Shown one piece after another: positions 34,890-49,522 of a stretch of 64,000 nucleotides of DNA; the first letter of the stretch is position 1; each line of letters opens with the position of its first letter. The notes below the pieces were generated by a model. The model searched no databases. It saw nothing but the letters and a program-made list of their open reading frames with translations, and was not told where the DNA came from. This DNA is from Apostichopus japonicus. Its lineage: Eukaryota; Echinodermata; Holothuroidea; Aspidochirotida; Stichopodidae. Both the position numbers and the translations under genes were made by a program. The DNA lies in assembly GCF_037975245.1 (NCBI RefSeq), contig NC_092569.1:6690501-6754500 (forward strand), read 5' to 3'.

Positions 34890-35939
34890 GTGAGAATCAA
34901 TACGTCATCGGATAGAATATGGAAAGATTTTTTTATTTTCCCAGATTACTAATATTAACCTATCGCTTAACGAGTTAAGTTTGGGCCTATTATCACAACT
35001 ATACGGAGGCGATCTATATGAAATATTTGTATTAACATTGTAAATAATGGGAGAACCCGCTTCATCAAATTCGATACAGAACTGCGTATATTTATGCTTA
35101 TCTGAGGGCTTCTCAGTGAGGACATTGTTACAGTGTACAACTGCGTATTTTGACTTGGCTATTTATTGTGCAATATATATATGTACCAAGGAAACACCAT
35201 TTAAAATGACAACTTCCTAATTTCATAAGGTGACCAGCGACAATGTTTTTAATAGGGGTGGGGGGGGGGGTCATTTATGGACATAGAAAATAAAATTAAG
35301 AACCTAACTAAACTATCATTAACCTCAAAAACAATTAATTGTTTAAAGTTCGCGTGAGTTAATATCTGTTTTGCAGTAGCAAAGCTATAAAACCTTAAAT
35401 CCGGAATCGTTTTTTGTTGTTGTTTCACTTCAGCGTGTTAGGTATAATTAGTATTGGCATAAACGCCCTACGGGTATTGTATTCGCTTAACTTTACAAAC
35501 TTTCAGTATAGACCTATTGAAATTACAGAAAGCATTGCTTAACATAATTTGCAATAATGCAACCTGTGGAGTTTTCTTGGCAACGATCACCAAGATTGGG
35601 ATTGTTATGGATATATCTTTTGTCACGTTGTTGATTGAAGTGTTTGCAGTGAACAGTTACTTGTCAAATGCTTTTCAATTTCGTCGCGTTTCGCTTGGCT
35701 GGTGAATTAGGCGGCTGGGTGGAGTTGGTATTATCTGGAGTGACTCACTTTAAGCGTAATTAATCAGTCTGGAAGTTGTGCAAATAGTTCTTTGACATGG
35801 TTACTCGGCATTTTAAATGACAATTTGTGACAATCTTTACCGTCACACCCAGCCGATTCACACAGAGATACCAGTAACTATACTGTAAACGTTAAAGTTT
35901 TGTTCCACAGTAAATACTGGATTGTGCTGACAAGTCTGA

Positions 35940-36073
35940 TCAATCGGTAGCATATGCTAGGATATGTGTAATCCCCCCCCCCCCCCAAAAAAAAACAACA
36001 ACAACTGGATTTGTTCGAATTACACATATCTTCAGTTCTTACTGTAATCCTAATAGCACATGCTACCGATTAA
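35940..36073. repeat. Palindromic MITE-like repeat around a poly-C/poly-A core
   Basis: Left arm AATCGGTAGCATATGCTA...ATATGTGTAAT (35941-35971) pairs with right arm ATTACACATAT...TAGCACATGCTACCGATT (36023-36071). The core is a C run followed by an A run. No target duplication is evident. Confidence 0.65.
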
Positions 36074-36785
36074 TATAGCAAGTTCCAGTTTTTACTTTGT
36101 TACAAAACTTTAAGATTTACAGAAGTATAACCAGGGAGTTTACATAACAACTCCCTGGTATTATAACTGTGTTCTCTGTTTGTATCGGGTGAGTCACATA
36201 CAACGATCAGCTCCCCAGAAATTCGACAAAGGCTAAAAAAGAAAGAAGTATATACATATATATAGCTGAGTATATTACACGTCAGGTTAAAAAGGCTGGT
36301 TATGTCATGGATTGCTCATGTAACGTATTCGATAACGTACTAAGAGTACTTTCATTGTCAACTCTAAGTGAAAATCTGCATTTTTTTCACCTGAGTAACA
36401 GATAAAAATCCGTCATTTTCTGAATAATGGGTCGGAAGACCAGCTAATTTATTGTTCATGCATTCATTACAAGTAACACTGACTATTGTCATTCCTTGCT
36501 TTGTGGGTTACCACAGACCATATGACTGGAGCTATACAGCGTATTCAGAATTCAGCTGCTATAGACTAATTACTAGGACGTCTAAAAATTTAACACCCGA
36601 TACTCATTGCTAGTACAGTAACTATTGTTCATGTTCTACAACCGTACATCAGTAACTACTGCGAGAAGTTCCCCTTTTCGTGTTAAATGACCCGTTAATT
36701 ATTGTATTTTCTTATCTCGTAGCAACAACCCACGTCTGTTTGCACCCCACTATCGATGCTCGTATTATTCTGTCTCAGGACCTAT

Positions 36786-36968
36786 GTTGACTAACACTGC
36801 TTAGGCTACAGTGTAACTTACAGTTACACTACTTGGCCTAACTGTATAAAGCAGTGTAGCTAGTCAATGTGATTTCTGTCTTAGGACCTTGTTGACTAAC
36901 ACTGCATAGGTACTGTTTAGTTACATTAACACTATACATAATTGTATAAAGCAGTGTAGCTAGTCAAC
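36786..36968. repeat. Tandem pair of hairpin repeats
   Basis: GTTGACTAACACTGC at 36786-36800 pairs with GCAGTGTAGCTAGTCAA at 36851-36867. The arrangement repeats at 36891-36905 and 36951-36968. The first unit has an inner hairpin AGTGTAAC/GTTACACT. The unit spacing is about 105 bp, so a fold-back element was tandemly duplicated. Confidence 0.75.
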
Positions 36969-38060
36969 CCGATTGTTTTTCCCCCAATTTTTTTCTGTCT
37001 CTTAAGTTTGTTACTGTTAACTCTGTGAGTTTTCATGTTTCTTTCATTGTATTGATACGTACATTACGTTGCTTTCGGTATTCTGATTTACATGAAATTT
37101 CTTAATATGCTAGCATCTCTCTTCTTTTTATTTTCTTGTATCCTCGCAAGATTAGATCTGGTAATAAAATATAGGCTATGTTTGTGGTAGTGGGTGTGGG
37201 GGTGTGTGTGTGGTTGCGTTCTTGTATGTTCAACAATAGCTGTCTGCTCGTTTTCGTCCATGTCATATAATGTGACACTCGACACCACAGTTTCTGCCGG
37301 TCACATTATCATATAATCTTAAATGATGTTGACTGAAGTAGTGTAAGCCATAAACAGATCAGGCAGCTATTATAGGCGTCATTTCTTCGAAACATATTTT
37401 ACTCTGTGACTGGTTATTTAGCCGTCATTACTCTTACACTGGCTTGCAATTAGTTAAGTTGCTGATTGCATGTACATACAATGCCATCACTTTGTATCAG
37501 GTGTTAGCTATATATACTGCATCATTGGTGATACTATATTTTCTTTGGTTAAAGAGCACTGGTACCAAATGGCGATCAAGATGAAGCCCGTGGTAAACGT
37601 CAAGAAGGCAGTAGGGAAGCGTGTCAAGGATACCCAATGTCCCGTATAATAGTCATAGCGGTCACCGGGCGGGTTTGTCACGTTTTCACTTTTCAATTGG
37701 TGAGTATTTTGTTTTAACCTATTTCCTCGTTAAAATCTAAAACAAACACACTAATAGTACGTCAGTTGTGAAAACTTAGCAGGATTGTTCAAGTCTCGCT
37801 TGCGTTGATACTTAATTGCTGGCATTTCGCTACTACTGCTTATCATTCAACGTATAATTACAATTTATCCAACTATAAGACATCCTCATAGTTCTATTCT
37901 GCCATATAAAATGAATGAATTAATGAACAATCAAAGATTAATTCTTAATCGATTGTCTTCTTCTTATAAATACACCCCTCCCCATCCCCTCAAACACGGG
38001 GGAAGGCGGGCGGTAATCTTAAAGCTGGTCATAATTTTTATAATATTTTATACACTACAG

Positions 38061-38243
38061 GTTTCTGACTCCTGCACCCCAACTTCTCCCAAAAGTCCAT
38101 GTTTTCGAGGCAATGAATGCGGATGCTGTACTGTTTCCTATCCAGTGCTAGTGGGATGCATTCTTCCCAACGGTGATGTGGATATTGTCCTGGTGGATTT
38201 GCCGATATGTACTTGTTGCGAATGCCATGACCTCACTTGCTGA
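38061..38243 (+). CDS. Candidate terminal exon encoding a cysteine-rich peptide
   Basis: After an acceptor-like TTTTATACACTACAG the plus strand reads VSDSCTPTSPKSPCF, then NECGCC, a YPVLVGCILPNG block and a CTCCECHDLTC end with TGA at 38241. Eleven or more cysteines in 60 codons and the paired-Cys ends suggest a secreted disulphide-rich peptide. The open frame extends upstream through the acceptor into a hydrophobic run (VILKLVIIFIIFYTL), so a signal-sequence start in that extension is an alternative. It does not join in phase with the exon at 34603-34889. Family not recognised. Confidence 0.35.
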   Translation, partial: VSDSCTPTSPKSPCFRGNECGCCTVSYPVLVGCILPNGDVDIVLVDLPICTCCECHDLTC

Positions 38244-41200
38244 CCCTCAAGATCAAATGTGTATAATATTACAACGTCTAACCAATTGTTCTGATTTTGC
38301 TAGGGTTTCGATAGTTTAATTCAATGTTATAATCCCAATTCATTGATCTTTATAGTGGCTTGTTGTAGCTGCCAAGTGTACAAGTCAAAAGACAGTTGTG
38401 CAGGTATAGTTTTAATCTTTTAATCTTTAACGGTACACTGACTGGTTACGTAAGCACACTGCGGTGGTATATCACGCATATAATAGGACATGGGCACAGA
38501 TCTTGGTCGGGACAGCGGGACGCGTCCCAAACCAACTTTTTCAGTGGTGGAGACATGATATACCGTGTCCCCACCAATTTGTCTTGACCAAACCCTGCAT
38601 TTCAAATTCCCCAGCATTGAACTTGACATGCAGCAGTTCTCATTTAACTATATTCATCCACAGTGGTTAGGACGGAAATCGCATTTGCGGCAGTCTATAG
38701 TTGTTTTCTGGGAGAGGACCCCAGACCCATCGTATACAATTATTTGTCCCCTGATTTTTTTTTCTGCAGACGCCCATGTATTTCCCCAAAATGAAATTTC
38801 TAAGCTATGTGATCTAAAACTTAAGGAGGTTCGGGAGCATGCATCATTGGGTCTGGGAAGTGTTATTTCCGGCGATCTGGGAGGTATCTTTGCCCAAAAC
38901 AATTCTTGGACGCTACGCGCGAACCCATGGTCGCGCTCCGCTTAGATAGTATCAGAGAACTTACTCGCGTCCGCACTATTATCCAAGACTGATCTGCGCC
39001 CATGTGGTAGGAGGGACTAATACAATGGTATTTTTTTATCGTTTCTTCTAAGAGTAATCGTATGAATCTGAGAGTCGGATATAAACATACCTGAAAAGGA
39101 ATAGCAGTAGTTGGAGAAAATAGATGTAGAATAATTTACTTCATGTTTTCGCGTCTTTATTTATACTAACTGAAGCTTAAACAGTCAAGCGGCAAACCTC
39201 CATCCGAGTTCCTGTATAACTACAACTTCTTGTTTTCTCATGGTCGGTCGTGGCTCAAGCAAATTATCATTTACTTATCTGTGTAAAGTAACCACGGACG
39301 GAGGAGTCTAGCATATACAGGAGACAACATTTATACATACATCTAATCTTATAACTAGTGTGTTCTTTCCGTTCGCAACGAAACCTGCAGGTTTTATATA
39401 ATAATCTATGTTGCACGTGTTTGAAGGGGAAAATATTACATAAACTGACGGATCCACTCCAGGAATAGCCTCAAGCTTCATTTTAAAATGCGAAGAAAAA
39501 AGTGGTACAGTTTTGAAGATAATTTCCGTACGAAGTTTAATATAAATAAGAAAGTGGGTCTTCTTTAATAATTGAAAGCAAACGAAATCAATTAGGGACT
39601 AATATATATGATGATTCTATATGATATCATGAAGTTCATTTCTTCCTCAAAACATTATCTGGACACGCTGTCACTGTCGCTGCTTTTTGGATTTGCTTTG
39701 TTTTTATTTGGGGATGGGTGGGGGGGGTGGGGTTCTGTTTTTTGTTTGAAAAATGTGAAAAACAGAAGCCTACTGCAAAAAAAAAAACACCCATAGAAGG
39801 TGATAATGTAGTTGAGCTGACAAGTCGCGTATTTGTTTTATTGTGGTTGTAAAACTGGACTGTTAGCAAGACAAGTGTTGTTTATTTATACTTGTTTTCA
39901 TTTACTCATTACTTACGGTTGAACCATTACTAGTCTATTAATTCCTACTCAGCTGGTACTATTCCAAGAAGTTGTGACTTTTCTCATAAAAAATGCGCTG
40001 TACTGATATATCCTCATGAAGAATAAACATAAGCAAAATGAGGTGTTTCAGCCAGAAAAGAATACACATGACAATACTCTATACTTACCGTACTGCTGTA
40101 TATTGTGGTTTAACTGTCTCGGTTACTTGTACTACAATCACAATAAACCATGTGGGGGAACTATTCAAAATATTAAGAGGATTAGTTGCATTTTGGGATC
40201 CGAATAATCGACAATGGAATGAAACATTGCCATATAACACGGGTTTTACTGTACCTTCGAGGATGTAACCAATGAATTAATTCCGTATGTTATAAAACCC
40301 TTAAAAACACACGCTACAATCAATCTCGGTTATTTGTCTGTCGCACCTTTAAAGGTATAAATCTCTAAATGTAATGAACTGAAGATGTAGATTATCCTCA
40401 GTTTGTGTGCACAAATCGTATCAACATTGCTTCCCATCTTACCCCACCCCCACCCCCTCCACCTCCACCACCCCCCCCATTCCTCCCCTTTATTCAAACT
40501 AACTTAGTGGATTATCGTGTATAAGTGAGGGTCATCGTCACTTGCGGATAAAACGTTCATTCTGGGATCATTTTTTTTTAAATTCAGTTGGAGAGGAATT
40601 TTATCCTTTCAACCAAAAGGTGAATTTCCCTAAAAAAAAAAAAAAATAATCGAGGGTGAGTGTTGGGGTGCAGGGTGGGAGATTATAAAATTTGTTCCCA
40701 CGTTTGAAAATCATGCATGTGCACATCAACATGTTGAATGTTATCCAAAGAAATATTTTGGTTGAGATGATTGAATGGATTAATTTTAAACATTTTAAGG
40801 GCCTGCATTTACGAGCTGACGTCGCTATCAAAGTAGCCTTACAGGAACATTTCAGAGATTTAGCATATTTTAGAGATGCTTAGTTTGAAATCCAAATAAC
40901 TATATTACGAACATTGTCAGTATTCAATTTTGTTACTTTGAACATATAGTCCTATAAAGAATTTCTTCTATCTCACGTCATCGTTTAATTAAATGTAAGA
41001 GGCTCAACTATATGAAGTCACATGACAAACTTAAAGGCATGCAGGCATTCACGTCAGCTTATCAGAAGCAAATCAAAAATCAAAAGGATTTTTTTTACCT
41101 TGCATTAGTTAATTTTGCTTAGGATATCAAAATGTTTGTGTTTATTACTTAGACTTTGGACTTCTTTGACCAAAATTAGGCAATTTTTACAAAGTCTTTG

Positions 41201-41273
41201 AAATTTGAACTACTTTTCTCGAAATTCAACCTGCATCACCGAGATTGTTGCTTTCTATCTTAACTTGACTTTC
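38244..41273. other. Stretch with one hairpin-module copy, no clear gene
   Basis: 38854-38950 holds module copy 4 (plus; GGGAAGTGTTATTTCCGGCG ... GCTCCGCTTAGATAGT). 40440-40490 is C-rich low complexity. Plus-strand frames near 40038-40268 and 40692-40883 have no family signature. Confidence 0.45.
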
Positions 41274-41631
41274 AGGGGCGTCGGAAGCTATTTAGGATTG
41301 GTACGGCAGATCAGAGTGTGGCCATCTTATCATAATTATCGGGGGACGTTTGGTAGGTCAAACTACGCTACGCGCCACCATGGTAAGCGCGTAGCGTAAT
41401 GGAGAAAAATTTAAAAAAAATGCCTCCCAGATTGCAAGAAATGGCACTTACCGAGCTTGAAAACAAGACCCCTGCCATTCCAGAGTAGTCACATTTAGCC
41501 TAATTGCCGTTATCATTATTGAAAATTATTGAAAAATATACCTCCAAGAATATTTTGCCCTTTTTTTTTCTTAGTCCTATACTTTTTCTTTTTTTTGTTT
41601 GCGCCGTGAATATTGGTCCGACGCCCCTGAC
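41274..41631. mobile_element. CAGGGGCGTCGGA MITE, copy A
   Basis: Inverted ends CAGGGGCGTCGGA (41274) and TCCGACGCCCCTG (ending about 41631), flanked by ACTTT and ACGTT, which agree at four of five positions (an aged 5-bp duplication). The interior carries module copy 5 (41361-41458, minus) with the palindrome ACGCTACGCGC ... GCGCGTAGCGT. Copy B of the same element lies inverted at 45829-46160. Confidence 0.75.
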
Positions 41632-42279
41632 GTTATTGAATTACTTTGACTTTTAGTTGAATTCTGTTCAAACACAAACTCACTATGTCCAAAATGTTTT
41701 TCTCAAAAGTTTGCTTTTTTAACTCAAATTTTTCTACTGCTTTTTTTTTCCTTTGAAAATCTCAAAAGTTTAACTCTTCTTGCAATCTGATTTATTTAAT
41801 TAAGAAAGTTCGATTTCTTTCTAGATATTCAACCTTTGACTATGACTTTGTACTGTTTATCTCAATCTTTGATTTCGAATGTCTTCGACTTCTTTCGATT
41901 TTTGTTTTCTTTTATTATGTAAAAAGTCAAACTTTCGACTATTTTATCTCAGGTTATAAGCAACGAAGGGTAACGAAAAGCGGTCTACATAAAAGCTGTT
42001 GAAATTTCGGTGTTTCAACGAAATTTTGATTTCGTATATTAAAACTTTTATACAAAATTTGAGCGACAAAAGTCTAAGTTATAATTGATTGTCTGGCACT
42101 CGTTTTGCTAATCATATGCAAAGCATCCATGCCGTTGAAGGATTCTGGACTGCCGTGGAGTGAATCTCTAGTTATGAAAGTTTGGGTAGCACAAATATAC
42201 TTCTTCCCCTATACATGTCAATGTGGGGGCGGCGAACCCTTGTGCTACCCCCCTCCCCTTCATACGCATATGATATAGT
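41632..42279. other. AT-rich stretch with phased TTTGACTTTT-type words
   Basis: 41640-41960 repeats TTTGACT/AAAGT/TTTCGA-type words without a fixed period. No gene. Confidence 0.35.
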
Positions 42280-42633
42280 TTAAAGGCTTTGAAGACTCGC
42301 CCCAAACCGCGTGCGGCCATCTGAAAAAGTTAACTTTCCGTTGCTTGCAAGTGACGTTTTGTGCGTGTCGCTTCCAAATGCAGACAATAGTGAAACGTGA
42401 TACCTTTTTATCTAGACCCGAGATGTCCATCGCTGCTATTTTATGTACACTGTGTTAACCGTAGCTACATGTACTGACTGTGCACTAGTGTTTAATTACC
42501 GACGGTAGCAAGCTGTGTGTGTATTTTCTGGGATCGATGGTGGTGTCTAACACTTCTGTTACACCTCATTCGAAACTAAGTCAGATTACCGGCATGAGAC
42601 GTTTCTTTGTGCGCGAGTCTTTACACCTTTTAA
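42280..42633. mobile_element. TTAA-flanked MITE, copy 1 (piggyBac-like)
   Basis: Bounded by TTAA (42280-42283 and 42630-42633), with ends AGGCTTTGAAGACTCGCCC and GCGAGTCTTTACACCTT in inverted orientation. The whole element is present in reverse at 59606-59969, sharing for example GCATGAGACGTTTC, the GTGTCTAACACTTCTGTTACACC block and AGCTTGCTACC (complement). Two independent copies with the same TTAA boundaries define the element. A 67-codon frame inside is not a transposase. Confidence 0.85.
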
Positions 42634-43147
42634 TATATGTCCTCTGGAATAGCCACCGCGATTTTACCAGAAACGTACACAAATTAAGACTGTCATTCAA
42701 CTCATTACAAACTAACGCATAGGTGCACGGTTAGAAGCAATTGTTCTCAAATACGTAATGTTATTCCTCGAATAGTACTTCCTTGACGATAAGGACAATC
42801 ATTAATCGACAAACACGTCAGAAATAGGCTACGAATAATTTAGTGATTTAATTGGCATTTCTTTAGTAGCCGCATGTTGTTCGCAATTAGGGAAAGGTAG
42901 ATAGAGCTTTGGGAATGAACTAGGACAAGGCTTCTCATTACATAAGCTAATTAAAATTTAGTCTGCTTCGAAAGTTGTTCCGCGGATTAAAACGCATCAG
43001 AAACCAATAATTAGTTATCAAATATTAAGGTTTCCATCCGAATGCATACATGGTTATACTGATGCTGCCTTTTGATATATACGGTGATTTTGTGAAGTTT
43101 ATGTTCTCACGTTAGGCTTATAATTCGACAACAAAATATCGTTCATT

Positions 43148-44467
43148 ATGAATTTGACAACACAACTGAGAAATAATTCGAGCGATCTTGAGCCTGAGTC
43201 AGCATGGTCTGCTGGTAACCTGTTGCGACTCTTCTCCCTAATCTTTGGTTTGATTGGCTTGTTAGGAAACGGTCTGGTTCTCTTTGTGTTCATTCGTGTT
43301 CCGTCTTTACGAAATATTACAAACCTTTATATTGGCAATCAATCTTTTATTGATCTCTTATCGTCGTGTTTTCTTATACTCAGTAAGTACCTGGATAACA
43401 ATGCAGATTTTAAGAATCTAGGTCCAGTGACTGGACTATTGGTGTGCGTACTATGGACTTCGGATTACATCTTCTGGGCACTGCTGAAAGCCTCTACCAT
43501 GAACTTACTTCTCCTGACACTCGAACGGTACACGGCCCTTGAAATCCATGTATTTTATCGTCGTCGGTTCAATAGGAAGAAGGCGCGAGCTAGTGTAGTC
43601 CTGCCATGGATCTTTGGCTTCGTTGTTCAGATATATTGGCCTGCTGTATTTCGTGTGGTAGAGAATCAATGTTACCCTGACTGGCGCACACCACAACTGC
43701 AGGCTTTTGCAGGATTTATGGTTTTTGTTTTCCAATACGTCCTACCCATCAGTATGATGCTTACTGTGTACATTAAAATATTTCGCAGCCTTCGTAACAA
43801 AGTCAGCATTCAACAGCCGCACCCCCGGCGGCCTACCGATGCAGACGCACTGCAGCTTGTCGGCAGAGATGTGGTTACTTTTCCAAACAGGGATGAAAGT
43901 ACCAATCCGCGATCTGTAAACGGTAACGATCAAAGAGCAGTCGACGTTAGAAGAAACAGGCAACGTCTTGCTCTTAGTGAAAGAGATTCGCACTACAAGG
44001 ATGTACATAATCACAGTCAAAGTGATATTTCGGCTGGTGAAGAAAAACACAATCAGCATTGTTCAACGCATGCACAAACACAACAACATCAACAACAACA
44101 TGATCAAAAACGGGGACATCAACAAAAACAACAACAGCAAAAGCTGCCAAACTGGGGGCATCAACAAAGACGCGGGCTATCCATTGGTAATTGTCATCAA
44201 GTCGAACCGGCGCGACAAAGAGACAAAATACGTTTCAATGTCATTAAAACATTAATTTGCGTTGCCCTGGTTTTCATTATTTGTTGGACACCTAACCAAA
44301 TCATATATCTGCTTTATAATCTTGGTCTATACGATCTAGATTTCGACAATGGTGTATATGTGGCAAGTGTTCTACTGGCCTTCTGCAATATTTGGATAAA
44401 TCCATTTATTTACACTTTTCAATATGAAAGATTTCAGAAAGGGTTATCGAAAGCATTTCGTGTATAA
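43148..44467 (+). CDS. Intronless class A (rhodopsin-like) GPCR
   Basis: 439 residues in one exon, with an in-frame TAA 27 nt upstream of the ATG. Residue marks: N-glycosylation at N3 and N9/N10; TM1 GN at 40-41; TM2 Asp69; TM3 Cys100 and the ERY triplet 126-128; Trp154 in TM4; Cys175 in extracellular loop 2 (disulphide partner of Cys100); TM5 Pro200; CWTP 379-382 in TM6; NPFIY 418-422 in TM7. All hallmarks of a working receptor are present. Intracellular loop 3 is very long (about 213-358) and rich in His and Gln (about 286-341). The C tail is short, without a palmitoylation Cys. The form suggests a peptide- or amine-type orphan receptor of the large invertebrate-deuterostome expansions; the ligand cannot be inferred. 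A TTAA MITE ends 515 bp upstream. Confidence 0.93.
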   Translation: MNLTTQLRNNSSDLEPESAWSAGNLLRLFSLIFGLIGLLGNGLVLFVFIRVPSLRNITNLYIGNQSFIDLLSSCFLILSKYLDNNADFKNLGPVTGLLVCVLWTSDYIFWALLKASTMNLLLLTLERYTALEIHVFYRRRFNRKKARASVVLPWIFGFVVQIYWPAVFRVVENQCYPDWRTPQLQAFAGFMVFVFQYVLPISMMLTVYIKIFRSLRNKVSIQQPHPRRPTDADALQLVGRDVVTFPNRDESTNPRSVNGNDQRAVDVRRNRQRLALSERDSHYKDVHNHSQSDISAGEEKHNQHCSTHAQTQQHQQQHDQKRGHQQKQQQQKLPNWGHQQRRGLSIGNCHQVEPARQRDKIRFNVIKTLICVALVFIICWTPNQIIYLLYNLGLYDLDFDNGVYVASVLLAFCNIWINPFIYTFQYERFQKGLSKAFRV

Positions 44468-45283
44468 AAAAAGTGACAAGTAAACCACTCGACGGATTAC
44501 CAACTTTATTCATCAATCTTACATTACATCGTTAATCCCTTAGATACATGATATACTAATGTATAGTCGAAGAAGCTGATGTGAACGAAGTTATAATGTT
44601 GTGCAGATTTCAAACACTTCAAGGGTAGAGTGAATTTTTATTGGTTGTTATTTTGATGCAGTGTTTCCTGACGCAAAGAAATTCAGTAGTACAAAGCTAG
44701 TATTATAACAGTTTTTTGTATTAATATCACAACAGAATTTGACATCCTTAACGAAATCTTTTCAATTTCAAGCTTTTCTCAAGATGAATGGTATTTTCAG
44801 CGCCAAGTAATAGGACCAACATGAAAACGAAAATAGCCTAACTGTATTTAGCTGTTAAATTGGGCTGAATAATCACCATTTACTTTCAAACGTTCGTGGT
44901 ATATGTGTTACTTCTATGCTTTTTTTTGATTGTTTTGTTCTATGAAGTGTAAGTACTTAATTTGTGCAATATTCTCTTCTAGAGATAGCCTGTACACAAG
45001 CTGGCTTTCATTTCTCAGTGTCTGGCGACCACAAACGACCTTCGACCTCTACGAACAGCTATACACTTTTTACTCTCATAGTAACGCATTAGCATGCCAA
45101 GTTTGATATTGGTACAAACTTGTCTTCCGGAGCAGTCAGATTAACAAAGTTTTCATAATTTGACCTCTGGTGACCTAACATAACCGTTCACCTCCACAAA
45201 AGACGCTTCTTCTGCACATTATAGATGCATCCACATTGCAAAGTATGAGATCTGTCGTAGATTCCCTTCTGGAGAAATTGTGT
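44468..45283. other. GPCR downstream region
   Basis: Probable 3' UTR and flank. TGACCT-rich dispersed-repeat text at about 44990-45190. No poly(A) signal could be assigned with confidence and no other gene is seen. Confidence 0.4.
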
Positions 45284-46517
45284 TTGCAAGGCAGTGGCGG
45301 CGGAACCGGGGGGGGGGGGGGGCTTGGGGGGGCTCAGCCCCCAATGAAAAAGTTGAGGGGGCAAATGCATGATAAGCCCCCCCAATATTTACCAAGGCTC
45401 CGAAACGTGCATGTGCCCATTTTTTAATGCATACTTGTCGATCTGTCCGATGCACACGTATACTATATAGGTGTAATAATTAAATATGATAATTGATTGT
45501 CTGTATCATGCCTCATCGAATATTAGTGTTTTAAATAAGAGGGTAATAAGCTAAACGCTATACACTCATCAACATTTGCGTTTACACTACGAGTACACGC
45601 AAGGCGTGGAACATGGCTTTATGTTTAAACGCAATCAATTATTAAACGAACAAAAACACAATATTAGCATTTCACCTGTACTGTATAGGGTACATGCATT
45701 CATGACATGATGACAGTGCTACTGCTAGGTCATAGAAATTTGTTGGCAACTGCACATGGTTTTGGAATTACCCATTTGTTGACATTAAGAAATGCTTTCT
45801 GTTTTTTCTTATGACATTTATTTCATTCAGGGGCGTCGGACCAATATTCACGACGCAAAAAAAAAAAAAGGTAGGACTAAAAAATGGAAAAAAAAATTCT
45901 CGGAGGTATATGTTTCAATAATGATGACGGCAAGTAGGCTAAATGTGACCACTCTGGCATGGCAGGTGTCTTGTTTTCAAGCACGGCAAGTGCCATTTCC
46001 TGCAATCTGGGAGGCATATTTTCAAAATTTTCTCCATTACGCTACGCGCCAACCATGGTGGCGCGTAGCGTTGTTTGACCTACTAAACGTCCCCCCGATA
46101 ATTATGATAGTTGGCCACACTCTGAACCGCCGTACCAATCAAAAATAGCTTCCGACGCCCTTGTAATTGTTGCATTTAATTGCAAGTAGTTAATTTACTA
46201 CACTCAAAAACGTCTTTGCGAGTACACGTCGAGTAATATAGCTACTCTCTTAAAACACCATCGAATATACAAGTTACAATGTTTTTACAGATTTTTACGT
46301 GCAATTTGAGAAATTGCAGGCTTGAGACCCATGTTTTAGGGCTAGGTATTCGCAGCATAAAACACTCGGGAAGTGCCGTTTCCGGCCATCTGGGGGGTTT
46401 GAAAAAACCAAAATTTCTTGTACGCTCCGCGCCAACCGATGGTGGCGCTCCGCTTAGATAGTCTCCACATATTAGCCCCCCCAATAATTTTCCCGTTCCG
46501 CCGCCCCTGTTGCAAGG
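45284..46517. mobile_element. Non-autonomous hAT element with nested MITE
   Basis: Ends CAGTGGCGGCGGAACCGG (45292) and GTTCCGCCGCCCCTG (ending 46509), flanked by a perfect 8-bp duplication TTGCAAGG (45284-45291 and 46510-46517). Contains the nested CAGGGGCGTCGGA MITE copy B (45829-46160) and two hairpin-module copies: 45981-46072 inside the nested MITE and 46367-46462 in the host element. No transposase frame. Confidence 0.88.
45829..46160. mobile_element. CAGGGGCGTCGGA MITE, copy B (nested)
   Basis: Reverse-oriented relative of 41274-41631, sharing ends and interior (GTGGCCACACTCTGA-type text and a run of A or T near the ACGCAAA end). The module inside shows a near-perfect palindrome: ACGCTACGCGCC (46039-46050), AACCATGGT, GGCGCGTAGCGT (46060-46071). 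Flanking TCATT and TAATT agree at four of five bases. Confidence 0.78.

Positions 46518-49522
<3,005 letters not shown>

Larger units (their letters stand above)
34890..38060. other. Intronic or intergenic stretch with hairpin repeats
   Basis: Apart from the two palindromic repeats listed separately (35940-36073 and 36786-36968), I see only G, C and A homopolymer runs and AT-rich sequence. Confidence 0.4.
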
